Source: Vigna angularis
Lineage: Eukaryota; Streptophyta; Magnoliopsida; Fabales; Fabaceae
Reading direction: 5' to 3'
Length of the DNA: 64,000 nt
Assembly (NCBI RefSeq): GCF_016808095.1
Contig: NC_068979.1
Location: 14,861,001 to 14,925,000, forward strand
The notes under the pieces are model-generated. The model was not told the DNA's origin, did no database searches, and saw nothing but the letters and a program-made list of their open reading frames with translations. Of this stretch, positions 54,504 through 64,000 are shown piece after piece; positions within the stretch are counted from its first letter, which is position 1; each line of letters starts with the position of its first letter. Made by a program: the position numbers and the translations under genes.

Positions 54504-56083
54504 ATGTCTACCTATTTTGATTTTGTGAATACTACTTATTCTGCCAGTGCCTTTGATTATGATTCTCCTTTTGCATGTTACTCTTATTGTAATTCATATT
54601 CTGCTGATTCTTATGCTGAGAACAACATGGCTCATCCTCCGACTTCTGAGAGTCCTCTTTGGGAACCGGTTCCACCGACTGAGATGATGTTCATTGCGTT
54701 CTCAAGACTGGACTGATACATTTGCTGCCTAAGTTTCATGGTTTTACAGGTGAATGCCCACATCAACATTTGGATGACTTCCACATTATGTGCTCTTCAA
54801 TGAAACCTCCACATGTCCAGGATAACGATATGTTCTTAAAGGCATTTCCGCAATCATTACAAGGAGCATCAAGGGATTGGCTTTATTGTCTTCCTTCAGG
54901 GTGTATCACTTCTTGGGAAGATCTTAAGCGATTATTCTTGAATGAATTCTTCTCTGCTCAATATGGTTACAGCAATAATCCTGGATGGAATGACACTAAC
55001 TTGGGATGGCAAGGTACCCCAAAGCAACATCATTATCAAGAACCACCATTCTAGAGTACTTATATGCCTCCACCAGTCCAACAATACCAGAGTCAGCAAT
55101 ATGATGCTCCTGCCCAAATAGCTCCTCAGCCTTCTACTTCCGAGCCTACATTGAAGGAGTTATTGGAGCAGATGACCATGCAAAACCTTCAGTTCAAGCA
55201 AGAGAACATGGAGTTTCAGCAGGAAACACAAGCTGTCATTCAGAGTTTGACTGATCAGATAAGGCAGATGGCCACTCAACTCACTGAGGAACAGTCTCAA
55301 GATTCAGAGAGACCATTTCAGAATGTTCAGATTCCAGATGATGTTAGTGTCATTGACTTAGGAGATGGGAACCAGAGTCTTGCGCTCATTGTGCCACCTA
55401 CTCTCCCACCTTCAGATGTTCTTACTCTGGCGATTAAGGAGATAGATCCTGATAAAGATTTTGAGGACCAGGTAGGAATAAGCAGTAATGACGAGCCAGG
55501 TAGACCATTTTCATCTACCACCACTCTACCAATCTTCAAGGAAGTGGAGGTAAACATACCACAATTTGATTATGTTTTTAATGATTATGCTATTGATAGG
55601 TATGTTGATGATTATATTGTTGATGAGTCTGTTTTTAATTCTCCCTCTGTGCATGATGAGAACCACTTTTTGCTACCACATCTAAATATTTATTCTCCAT
55701 GCACTGAACATGAATCTGTAACATGTTTTGAGGATGTATCTGAGGTTAAGCCTGTTACACTGAGATTGGGTGTTATACTCCTGCATGTTATTTCTTTGGA
55801 ACCACATTGCACTAACCATGTTACAGGAGGTACACATGAATTTAACCAACAAACGCCCACGGTGGAAGACAAAGGTGCTAGTGTACACAACAGTTTGAAG
55901 ATCAACAGGTACCGGCTGAACCCGCTCATCAACAATCCTTGCTTCTTAGATCCAGCTATGGAAGACATTTCCCTGCTAGATCAAATCTGGAGGATGAAGA
56001 AGTTCTTCCTCAAAACTTCCTTGTTGGATCCAATGGTGGAAGACATCTCCCTACAAGTCCAAAATTGGCAACTGCCACCATGA
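54504..56083 (+). pseudogene. Degenerate gag of a family 2 element
   Basis: A Ser/Tyr-rich N-terminal frame (54504-54716) shifts out of frame before the gag core. The core (from about 54722) has LPKFHGFTGE, a histidine-rich stretch, RDWLYCLPSG and LKRLFLNEFF, hallmarks of the plant gypsy gag domain. After that the middle of gag is missing and a TAG lies at 55052-55054. The frame resumes to 56083 with a Gln-rich coiled-coil-like segment (residues about 35-75 of that part). No zinc knuckle, protease or pol follows. At least one frameshift, one stop and a large deletion make it non-functional. Confidence 0.75.
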
Positions 56084-56669
56084 CCAAGGGAGTTTTCTTT
56101 TTCCTTCTCCCCTTTCCCCACTTTTATTGCACTTGTCCATGATCTGTTGACTATTTTGATTTCTGATCATATGCTTATGACACATTGAGGACACTGTGTA
56201 GTTTAAGTGTGGTCTATTGGGGGAGATTCTGATTTTTCTTTGTTAGTTTTTGTTTTCTTGGTTAATTTTTTTTTCTTTTCTAGGTAGTTTTTGTCGTGTC
56301 TTGTGTACAGTTTGCATGTTTCTCTTGATTTCTGGACTTTGTTTAGGTTGTAGACTTGACCTTGACTTCATTGATACTTGGCTTGAAATCCTTGCTTTTC
56401 TTTGCTTGGGAAGATGATTATGATGTTTGAGAGGTTGAATTGATTGTGACACAAATGCCCTGTGTGAGATTTGAGCCACTTTATGTTCTTTCTTGTGTGA
56501 TATGTCTCTGGATTGCTTGCGCATATGCCTTGGCTTGACTCTTGTTGATAGTTCTTGATTGATATGCATGTTTGGAAGTGATAAAGGCAGTTTTGTTCTT
56601 GAACCTCTCTGGCCAAATAAGCTTACCTTGTTCTAATCCTTTGATAACCCCTTTTGAGCCTATACTTTC
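56084..56669 (+). other. 3' region of the family 2 element, cut by element L
   Basis: Non-coding and related to 42265-43701. It includes AAGTGTGGTCTATTGGGGGA near 56202. It stops at 56669 where L is inserted and should resume outside the window. Confidence 0.6.
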
Positions 56670-57987
56670 TGATGGACAAATTTGTAAGCACCAAAATATG
56701 ATGTCACAAACTTGTTTCACAATCGGCAAGTATGACCGAATCGTTCAAGTAATAAACTTGGTAAGACCAAGTATCGTTCTTCCCAAAGGACTCACGGCCT
56801 AGTTTAGTTGTGTGGTTTGTTGATTAGCTAAGACTTACAAACGAAATAATTGGATTATATTATGCAAGACGAAAAACTAAACATGTATGCATGAATTGAT
56901 CAATGGCAAAGACTAAAGATAAACACTTTCAAAGGAATATATGAATGAATATGTTGTTGGGGGTCAATTTCATCTCATCCACTCTCATACATTTTAGGAA
57001 TTCAACATTCAAATCATCATTGTTAATGCCACTCTCTAAAGTACCATTCTAGATGGCTTCTCCCTAATCAAATAGTTCATACAATTCCTAGCATTCCTAA
57101 TGATTAGTTCATGAGTGCAGGAGCTTAACGACAACCAATATAATATTGTCAGTATAATATTGGGAGAAATTCCCCGGATCTAGACTTCCCCGTACGTGTC
57201 CGTATCGACAAAACCAATAATCATGCAATAGAATGAGTTAAACAATGCAAGCATTAAGCAAAGAGGAAAAACCCTAACTAATGATGAAAGAAAGCATAAG
57301 TCTTAGATTAAGATGCAAGCATAAATTCCATATATGAGAGCTTCAAGAGATTACATTGATTCCCCAACAAACATACAAGGTTTAGTTCACCATATTCATG
57401 GTGAACCTAGATGAACAATAATGAAAGAATGAAAGATAAAACCCTAGAAAGGTGAAGAGGTAGCCTGAGCATCCAAGATCCTCCTTCAAAGGGGTGGAAG
57501 AGAGAGTGTTTGCCTCGTTTCTGCCAAAGATACCTAACCCTAGGACGTGCAAGCCCTTATATACTAATCTAGAGTTACAAAAGATTACAAAAGCCCAAGC
57601 CCAAAAAGTGCCGCTCAGCGGTAAATACCGCTCAGCGGTGGTTGCGCGTCTTCTTTCTTCCCCTCAGCGGCCATTCTGCCCCTCAGCGGTTCCAACGTGA
57701 CTCCTTGAGTGTCGCTCAGCGGTAAATTACCGCTGAGCGGTGCCTTCGTCTTCTCTTTTTGCACTCTTTCTTGTCTTTTCTAATGTCACTTCTCTCCTTC
57801 TTCACTCTTTTCACTAAATTCACCTTAAAACCTGCACAAAAACACTCAAATCAAGCATAAACCTGTCCAGCTCTCTTATTTCTGAAAATATAGATAAAAG
57901 CATTGATTTCAAGCTAGTTTCTAAGTCTAAAGGTTGCTTTTAGTATAAATTTTAAGCATGAAAATAACAGTTTTTCAACTGTTATCA
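56670..57987 (-). repeat. 3' LTR of element L (1318 bp)
   Basis: Bounded by TGATGG and TTATCA. Same length as the 3' LTR of A, with a shared extra segment near 57145 (AATATTGTCAGTATAATATT) that B and C lack. CCGCTCAGCGG boxes are near 57610, 57627 and 57730. Confidence 0.85.
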
Positions 57988-59221
57988 CAACCCCAAACTT
58001 AGAACTTTGCTTGTCCTCAAGCAAACAAAATGTAACTCCATCTCCAACCAATTCATATGATGGTTTACTCATTCAAAATCCTTTTCTCAAGATAAGTAAC
58101 AGCTTCACTCAAACTTATGACCAAGATTCAATCAAGATGTGCACATGCTTTAGTGTTCACAAAGTCATTTAAATTCCAACAAATGTTATTTTTCACGAAT
58201 GATAAATCAATTAAGCATGGATGTTCATGTGCTTATGGAATATTTCCTCACTAGATAAAGTGTTTCACTCATCACACAAGTGTATAAGAGGTAAAGTGTT
58301 TCACTCATTCACTCCACTATCACAATGTCACATGAATCAACTTTGCCTTTCATTTTACCACAATCAAAACAATCACAAGCATGCATCATCAAAAGGACTT
58401 TTCACTGGCTTATAATGTGGCTGGGCTAACAAGAAAATTGGTTTTTCTGGATCGCAAAATCCTTGAGTCAAGAGAATCATAACAACACAATCATCTTATT
58501 AATTCCCAACTTGCCTTTTACAATTGCAATTGCATTGAGCTTTACTTCTTTTTCTTTTCTTTTCTTTTTCTTTGCGTATTCTTACTCTTAAGCTCTTAGC
58601 TCAATGCTTTTTATGTTTTCCCAACAACCCCAAACTTGAACATTTAACAATACCATACAAGATCTTCTACTTAACTCAAGGTAAAGATTTTCAATCAAGG
58701 GTTTTCAGTGTATGTTCAAGGCTAAAGGTTCAAAGGATAGAACACAAAGTGTTCTCTTTTAGTGGGCTAATTTTATGTATTTGGCCAATAAGAAAGGGTT
58801 TCAACAACACGGCCTTGATCATATGATGCAAAACAAGCAATTGATTCAATCATAGAAAACCTGGGCAAAATCATTCATGCTTTCAAAATAATAGCATTCA
58901 ACAATAACAACTCTGGAGCTCAAAACCTCACATATAAGCTCATTCACATTTAACATACACATCCTGCTTAATTTCACAATCACAATCATGATATCCTGCA
59001 TTTGTTCACAAAGCTTGTGAATCACCTGTATAAGCATTTAATGTGCACATCATCTCAACATCAATCAATCAATAAGCATCATCAAGCATTACTTATCAAA
59101 CAATCACAGTTAATAGCAAACCATCACACAAACCAGGTGTTCAATAGAGTACATCAAACCCTAATCTAAAACCGAAAACAAATAAGTTCAGAAAACTTAA
59201 ACCGCAAAAGCATAATCATAT
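57988..59221 (-). other. 3' region of element L
   Basis: Polypurine tract complement next to the LTR, a second PPT-like copy near 58625, a pyrimidine tract near 58545, and the small frame 58846-59037. No domain found. Confidence 0.55.
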
Positions 59222-59247
59222 GATAGCATTCATCAGTAAATGCTATC
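59222..59247 (-). other. Post-ORF2 hairpin with TACTGATG loop (element L)
   Basis: Same stem and loop as in the other copies, 11 nt beyond the ORF2 stop. Confidence 0.8.
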
Positions 59248-59258
59248 TCAGCTCCTCA

Positions 59259-60494
59259 TCAGTCTGAGCTGTCCTCTGTATCTTCCTCTTCCTCCTCATC
59301 TTCATCTTCATCAAATGCATCTTCCTCCTCAGCTTCATCTTCTTCCATATCTCTTGCTGAAGCTTCAGCTGCTCCAGCTCCTCCTCCATGTACTGGTTCT
59401 TCTGGCCAAGCTACGACATTATGGAATTCATCCATAGTCCACCTGTGGGCTGGAGGATTATCATACATCCCCACTATCATCTCAGCAGTGGCCACCTGCC
59501 CTCTGTGAATGGACTGCAACTGAGCACCTATAAGAGACATATACATGTCCCTCATCTGGAATGGTTCTGCTTCATGTGTATCAGCAGATGTCTGGCTCTG
59601 TGCTGGCCCTCTCTCTCTACGAGCACGGCGTGGTGGAACTGGCTGAGCTACATCCTCACCTCCACAGTACTGTCTATAATAAGCCTCATCAATAGCTTTT
59701 CTTGGCCTCTCAAATGGTGGAACAGAAATGTCCACCCCAGCTTGCTTGCAAAGGTGAGTGATCAAAGAAGGATGTCCTAGTGGTGCTTTGTTGTTTGAGG
59801 TGTTAGCACATACACTGATCTCATCAGCTATCACCTGCCCAATATTGACATTCAAGTTTCTGATAGCACAGTAGATGAATAGTGCCCTGCTGAGAGTAAT
59901 ATCTGACACATGTGAACATGGCTGGATGTTGGCATGAGAAAATGCCATCCAATACTTTGCAAGAGGAGTCTAATCTGTTCTCCTAATGTTAACCACCGCG
60001 CCAGATCTATTCCTTTGGAAGTGTCCTCCAGGTATACACAGTACTCTCTCAACATCCTCAAAGTCAGCACCTTCCTCCATGCTAAGAGCAAACTGACATT
60101 GCTCACCAGCCCACACAGTATCCAGGAAGTTGTTGATAGAATCAGGATCAAACCTGATAGCATGGCCTCTGACATAGCCCAAATAATTCTCAGCTGGATG
60201 ACCACCAATCTTCTTTGCGTTGGTGTAAAATTCCTTGACCACAGCTATATTGGCAGGTGCTGGATAAGTGGCTAGCTTTCCCCAATCATTCCCTAACACT
60301 TGCTCTCCAAATTGAGGAGCAAAGTTAGGTATCATTCCAACTTTTCTCTCCATTAGAAGTCTCCTGTCCTGAACCACCCTAAAGTGCTTCTCATGTTTCC
60401 TAGAAAGGAACCTGCCATTATGGGGCTGCTCTGGTTCCTTTTCCTTTCTCTTGGTTGCCATGGTTTTCAATCTCTTTCCAGAAGAGGATGCCAT
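59259..60494 (-). pseudogene. ORF2 with a single nonsense codon
   Basis: Closely matches ORF2 of C along its length, with start MASSSGKR at 60494 behind the same acceptor-like site. A TAG at 59970-59972 replaces a leucine codon (TTG in C) near residue 175, a one-base change. Both halves are otherwise open, so the damage is recent or the stop is read through. Domain content is as in C. Confidence 0.8.
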
Positions 60495-61351
60495 TCCTGC
60501 ATTCAAAACACAAACCAAAACCACGGAACATGACGTTAATCATTAGTAAAACACAGAACACAACTCCTTTCGAAGCTAAACCACCGCTGAGGGCCAGAAT
60601 TTCCCCTCAACCCCACCAGTACCTCACGCAAAACCAGAAAAAACCAAATCTGGCAGAGTGCCGCTCAGCGGTAAATGCCGCTCAGCGGTGACCTGCAGAT
60701 TTTTGCAAATCTCGTTTTAAAACTGTCCTAACTCCACCCAAATGCAATTTTCAGTTTTCCAGTTCATAATCAAGCAATTTAATCGGTTCAAATATCAAGT
60801 ATATCATCAAATCATGCATAGAAATCAAAATCCCTAAATATTCATGCTTTGACAATCACATTCAAATTCAAGAACCCTAGAATGAACCAAATGCATTTTA
60901 CTTACTTGGGTGGAGATGCTAGATGATATGAGAATGCTTCCAAACTAGAATGCTCTCTTCCAACCCCAAACTTTGATGGCACACTAGTGAAAAAGTGAGT
61001 GAAAGAGAGATTTTCTAAGGAGGGAAGAGTGAAAAGATGTGGAAAACCTAAGAGAATGTGTGTGGAAGTGTTTGTGCAGAGAGAAGCCAGAAAATAAACC
61101 CTAAAACGTAGCTTGGGTATTAAAAATACCCTAATGGGCTCGGGTCCCGCTAAGGGGAACTTAAGCCCCTCTGCGGTAGTACCGCTCAGCGGTAATTGCC
61201 GCTTAGCGGCACTTCCGTGAAGTGCTCCTCTTCTTCTTTTCTTGACCTACGTGCCTTCCCTACATGTCCCTCATAGGTTCCCTGCAATTTAATGTTAAAA
61301 ATGCTTATGCAAATCCTAACTAAAAATAAATAAACAAAAACAATCAATCAA
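60495..61351 (-). other. Region upstream of ORF2 in element L
   Basis: Non-coding. CCGCTCAGCGG boxes lie near 60660 and 61181. On the element strand there is AAAGTTTGGGGTTG near 60962. It includes the uninterrupted GGCACACTAGTG site. Confidence 0.5.
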
Positions 61352-61655
61352 CTGGGTTGCCTCCCAGGTAGCGCTTGTTTAACGTCACGAGCCTGACCCA
61401 AAATCCACCAACACCCATCAGTAGGTGTTTCAAACTTACCAGCACCCATCAGTAGGTGCAAAATTTCTTACCAACACCCATCAGTAGGTGTTACAAACCT
61501 AGTATCTTTCAGTAGATACTTAACCACCTAGCATCCTTCAGTAGATGCTAAATTCCACAAAATATTTACAGAATAATGTTCACAAATTAAACCAAATCAA
61601 AATTAAAAGTTTTTCAATCACTGGGTTGCCTCCCAGCAAGCGCTCTTTTAACGTC
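61352..61655 (-). repeat. Inter-ORF structured region of L: modules and five hairpins
   Basis: Module 2 is at 61352-61385, hairpins at 61410-61549 and module 1 at 61621-61655. Stems are AACACC/GGTGTT (twice), GCACC/GGTGC, AGTATC/GATACT (loop TACTGAAA) and AGCATC/GATGCT. Confidence 0.85.
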
Positions 61656-61676
61656 ATTAGCTTGACCCAATAAAGT

Positions 61677-64000
61677 TCACGTTCCATCTTCTGCATAGTT
61701 GATGTAGTCTTTCCACCAACTTCTCAACTGCTTCCTTTGGACTGTTTTGGTTCTTCTAGAATGTGGAGACTCTATCTCTATCATCTCCTTTTCTTTGAAG
61801 CCCTTCACAACCCACAACTTGTTCTTGTGTCTCACAGGTGTGCCAAGTTGGAGTTCTCTATTCTTCCAGTCCCTAGGAATCTCTTCTCCTTTTCCAGTTT
61901 CTTCTTCATCCTTGGGTACCTGAAACAACAAACAGTGGTTACCTGAAACCTCAAGATTTTCATCTTGACTTCTAGTCATGGGTGCATCTCGAAATGCAGC
62001 TTTATAACTAGCCTCTTCCTCCTTTGCTTGTGTTTCATCTTTGAAGACATCCACCACCACTCTCTCCTCTCTGTCTTGGAGCACCACTATACCTTCATGT
62101 ACATCAATGATGGCCCTGGCCGTTTTCATAAACGGTCTTCCAAGTATGATAGGTATCTTCTCGGTATCCATCTTTATCACCACAAAGTCTGCTAAAAACT
62201 GAAGTTTGCCAACACAAACTATAATATCCTCAGCAATCCCACATGGCTCCTTTGAAGATCCATCGGCCATTACTAAATTAACCTTTACAGGTTTCACTTT
62301 AACATTGCCAATTTGCTCCAGTAAAGAATAAGGTATCAAGTTAACACTTGAACCTAAATCAAGGAGAGCTTTCTTCACCTTTTTCTTCCCTATAGTGCAA
62401 GGGATAGGAAAACTACCTGGATCTGGTGCTTTAGGAGGGAATGACTCTTGCTTAACAGTTATACACTTCTTTGCCTCATCATCTCTGCGTCTTTTCTTTG
62501 TAGAGATTTCTTCATTAGATTTAGTGTAAACTGTAATCTGTTGTAGAATCTGTTCCCAAGGTGCATCATTATCCACCATTTTGAATAATTCTGTGAAGTC
62601 TTGATGGAAAGGAAAAGTGCTTTTGCTCTCTATTTCTCTTCTTTCTTCTGTATCTAACTCAACTTTCTCATCATCAACACTCTCTACCACCTTGCACTCT
62701 TCTCTGGGGTTAACCTCAGTATTAGCCCCAAAATTTCTGTCTGGTCTTTCTTCCAATCGCTTGATAATCTGACCCATTTGAATCTCCCAATTCTTTATAG
62801 CAGCTTCAGTGCTCTTTTGAGAAGATTCTGTTTTCTGTATAAACTGATTAAGAGTTTCTTCCAACCTGGTTTGCCTTTCATTAAGCGTAGACAACTGTTG
62901 CCACAAGGTTGGTTGCTGCTGCTGCTTGTTATATTGATTAGCTTGCCCAGTTTGTCCTTGGCCAATGCTTGGATGTGGTTTCCACCCTTGATTGTAATTC
63001 CCTTGGCGGTATGGAAACTGATTAGCCATGAAATTAACATCCTCCACGGCTTCCACTGGCAAAGCACATTGACCATTGATATGGTCACCTCCACATAGTT
63101 CGCACAACTGGGTTTGTACCTGTGCAGCAGATTTCAACTCTTTAGGTAATTGAGCCAAAGTTTTAGTCAGAGTCTCCAACTGTTGAGTTAGAATTTTGTT
63201 CTGAGCTAGCAAGGCATCATGGGTTTGTAATTGCAGAACCCCTCTTTGTTGCGTAGGGGCTCCTCTCTCACTGTGTAGCTCATTGTCACTTGTAGCCATA
63301 TTTTCAATAATGTCAGTTGCTTCCTCTGGAGTCTTCCATTTGATATTGCCTCCAGCTGAGGCATCCAGCATCATCTTGGTTTGTGAACCAAGCCCTCCAA
63401 GGAAAGTTAGGACTACTTCTTGATCTTCAAAACCATGCGTGGGAGTTTTACGTAACAAGCTTTTATACCTGTCCCATGCATGTCCAAGTGACTCCTCCAT
63501 GCCCTGCTTGAATGACGAAATCTCTTGCTTGCCTTTGGTCACCTTAGATTGTGGAAAGTACTTGTTTAGAAATTTTGTGACCACTGCTTCCCACTCTGTG
63601 AAACTTTCTTCTGGAAAAGAGTTTAACCAAAGCTTAGCATTGCCTCCCAATGAGAAGGGAAACAAGCTAAGTTTGATAGCTTCATCTGGCACCCCATTAA
63701 TCTTGACCGTATTGCAGATCTCATTGAAAGTTGTAAGGTGCTCATATGGGCTTTCATGAGATAACCCATTAAATTGATTACTCTTCACCAGTTGAATTAA
63801 TGCTGGCTTGACCTCCATGTTGGCTGCATTGACTCTAGGTCTAGCTATGCTGTTAAAGTGTTGAGGTCCAGCAATATTGGTGTAATCTGCAAGAGTTCTT
63901 CTAGCATTGTTATTCTCCATACTTCTTGTGCTGTGAACAGAACCTTGTGGTGATGTTTGGAGGAGAGTTTCTGGAGAAGGGAAAAGTTCTCTGGACGTTC
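61677..64000 (-). CDS. Gag-protease polyprotein, N-terminus outside the window
   Basis: Open from the right edge to the stop at 61677. The first in-frame ATG inside the window is at 63920, but the frame continues upstream with residues matching 31-58 of the ORF in C, so the real start lies beyond 64000. It has the gag domain, the CX2CX3HX4C knuckle, the Gln-rich stretch, DLGS protease motif, IILGRPFM and the RKQLRSWW end. Relative to C it lacks a few residues in the Thr/Phe-rich part before FTELFKMV. No pol follows. Confidence 0.85.
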   Translation of the reverse strand, partial: TSRELFPSPETLLQTSPQGSVHSTRSMENNNARRTLADYTNIAGPQHFNSIARPRVNAANMEVKPALIQLVKSNQFNGLSHESPYEHLTTFNEICNTVKINGVPDEAIKLSLFPFSLGGNAKLWLNSFPEESFTEWEAVVTKFLNKYFPQSKVTKGKQEISSFKQGMEESLGHAWDRYKSLLRKTPTHGFEDQEVVLTFLGGLGSQTKMMLDASAGGNIKWKTPEEATDIIENMATSDNELHSERGAPTQQRGVLQLQTHDALLAQNKILTQQLETLTKTLAQLPKELKSAAQVQTQLCELCGGDHINGQCALPVEAVEDVNFMANQFPYRQGNYNQGWKPHPSIGQGQTGQANQYNKQQQQPTLWQQLSTLNERQTRLEETLNQFIQKTESSQKSTEAAIKNWEIQMGQIIKRLEERPDRNFGANTEVNPREECKVVESVDDEKVELDTEERREIESKSTFPFHQDFTELFKMVDNDAPWEQILQQITVYTKSNEEISTKKRRRDDEAKKCITVKQESFPPKAPDPGSFPIPCTIGKKKVKKALLDLGSSVNLIPYSLLEQIGNVKVKPVKVNLVMADGSSKEPCGIAEDIIVCVGKLQFLADFVVIKMDTEKIPIILGRPFMKTARAIIDVHEGIVVLQDREERVVVDVFKDETQAKEEEASYKAAFRDAPMTRSQDENLEVSGNHCLLFQVPKDEEETGKGEEIPRDWKNRELQLGTPVRHKNKLWVVKGFKEKEMIEIESPHSRRTKTVQRKQLRSWWKDYINYAEDGT

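Larger units (their letters stand above)
56670..64000 (-). mobile_element. Element L, gag-PR plus ORF2 retrotransposon (5' end outside window)
   Basis: 3' LTR 56670-57987, 3' region, ORF2 with one nonsense codon, hairpin region, and gag-protease running off the right edge. Plan and order are those of C. The left flank is CTTTC in the family 2 3' region. The matching flank lies outside the window. Confidence 0.85.

Overview
The window is repeat-rich plant DNA and I see no cellular protein-coding gene in it. It is a stack of nested LTR retrotransposons plus a 9-bp minisatellite. Six primer-binding sites share the 18-mer TGGCGCCGTTGCCGGGGA or its complement, which matches the 3' end of plant tRNA-Asp. 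Together with a DLGS-type retropepsin and a plant gag domain, this points to Athila-like Ty3/gypsy elements of a dicot. A legume (Phaseoleae, perhaps Vigna) is my guess from general familiarity and is not shown by the sequence. The setting looks like pericentromeric or other heterochromatin.

Family 1 has LTRs of about 1.24-1.32 kb that read TGATAACAG...GTCCATCA on the element strand. It occurs as elements H (1-4457), G (4458-6592 inverted, plus 6886-12537), B (12880-36925), A (17195-23196, nested in B), C (25051-34019, nested in the gag gene of B) and L (56670 to the right edge). The complete plan, seen in C, is 5' LTR, tRNA-Asp PBS, A/T-rich leader, gag-protease ORF, a structured inter-ORF region, a second ORF in the env-like position (putative plant transposon protein domain), 3' region, polypurine tract, 3' LTR. 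No copy here has reverse transcriptase, RNase H or integrase, yet A and C have almost identical LTR pairs and so inserted recently. H, G and A form a subfamily in which ORF2 has shrunk in frame to a micro-ORF of 25-30 codons.

Family 2 (42265-56669) has LTRs starting TGATGAGTC, a degenerate gag (54504-56083) and long 3' regions. Arrays of a 9-bp unit (TCCACTTCN) occupy 12538-12879 plus 36931-41557 (split by B), 46121-51039 and 54013-54230. They sit at or next to the 3' end of the family 2 LTR, which suggests that the minisatellite belongs to, or travels with, that element. A separate 2.86-kb solo LTR (8214-11072) lies in the leader of G.

The best candidate for something undescribed is an RNA-like signal: clusters of short hairpins with a near-constant loop (TACTGATG or TACTGAAG) and stems that differ but stay complementary, including by wobble pairs. 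They follow the gag-protease ORF in every family 1 copy and recur once directly after the ORF2 stop codon. They also occur next to family 2, and in family 1 they are bracketed by two copies of a second structured module. Insertion order from nesting and LTR divergence agrees: arrays and family 2 oldest, then G and B, then C and A.
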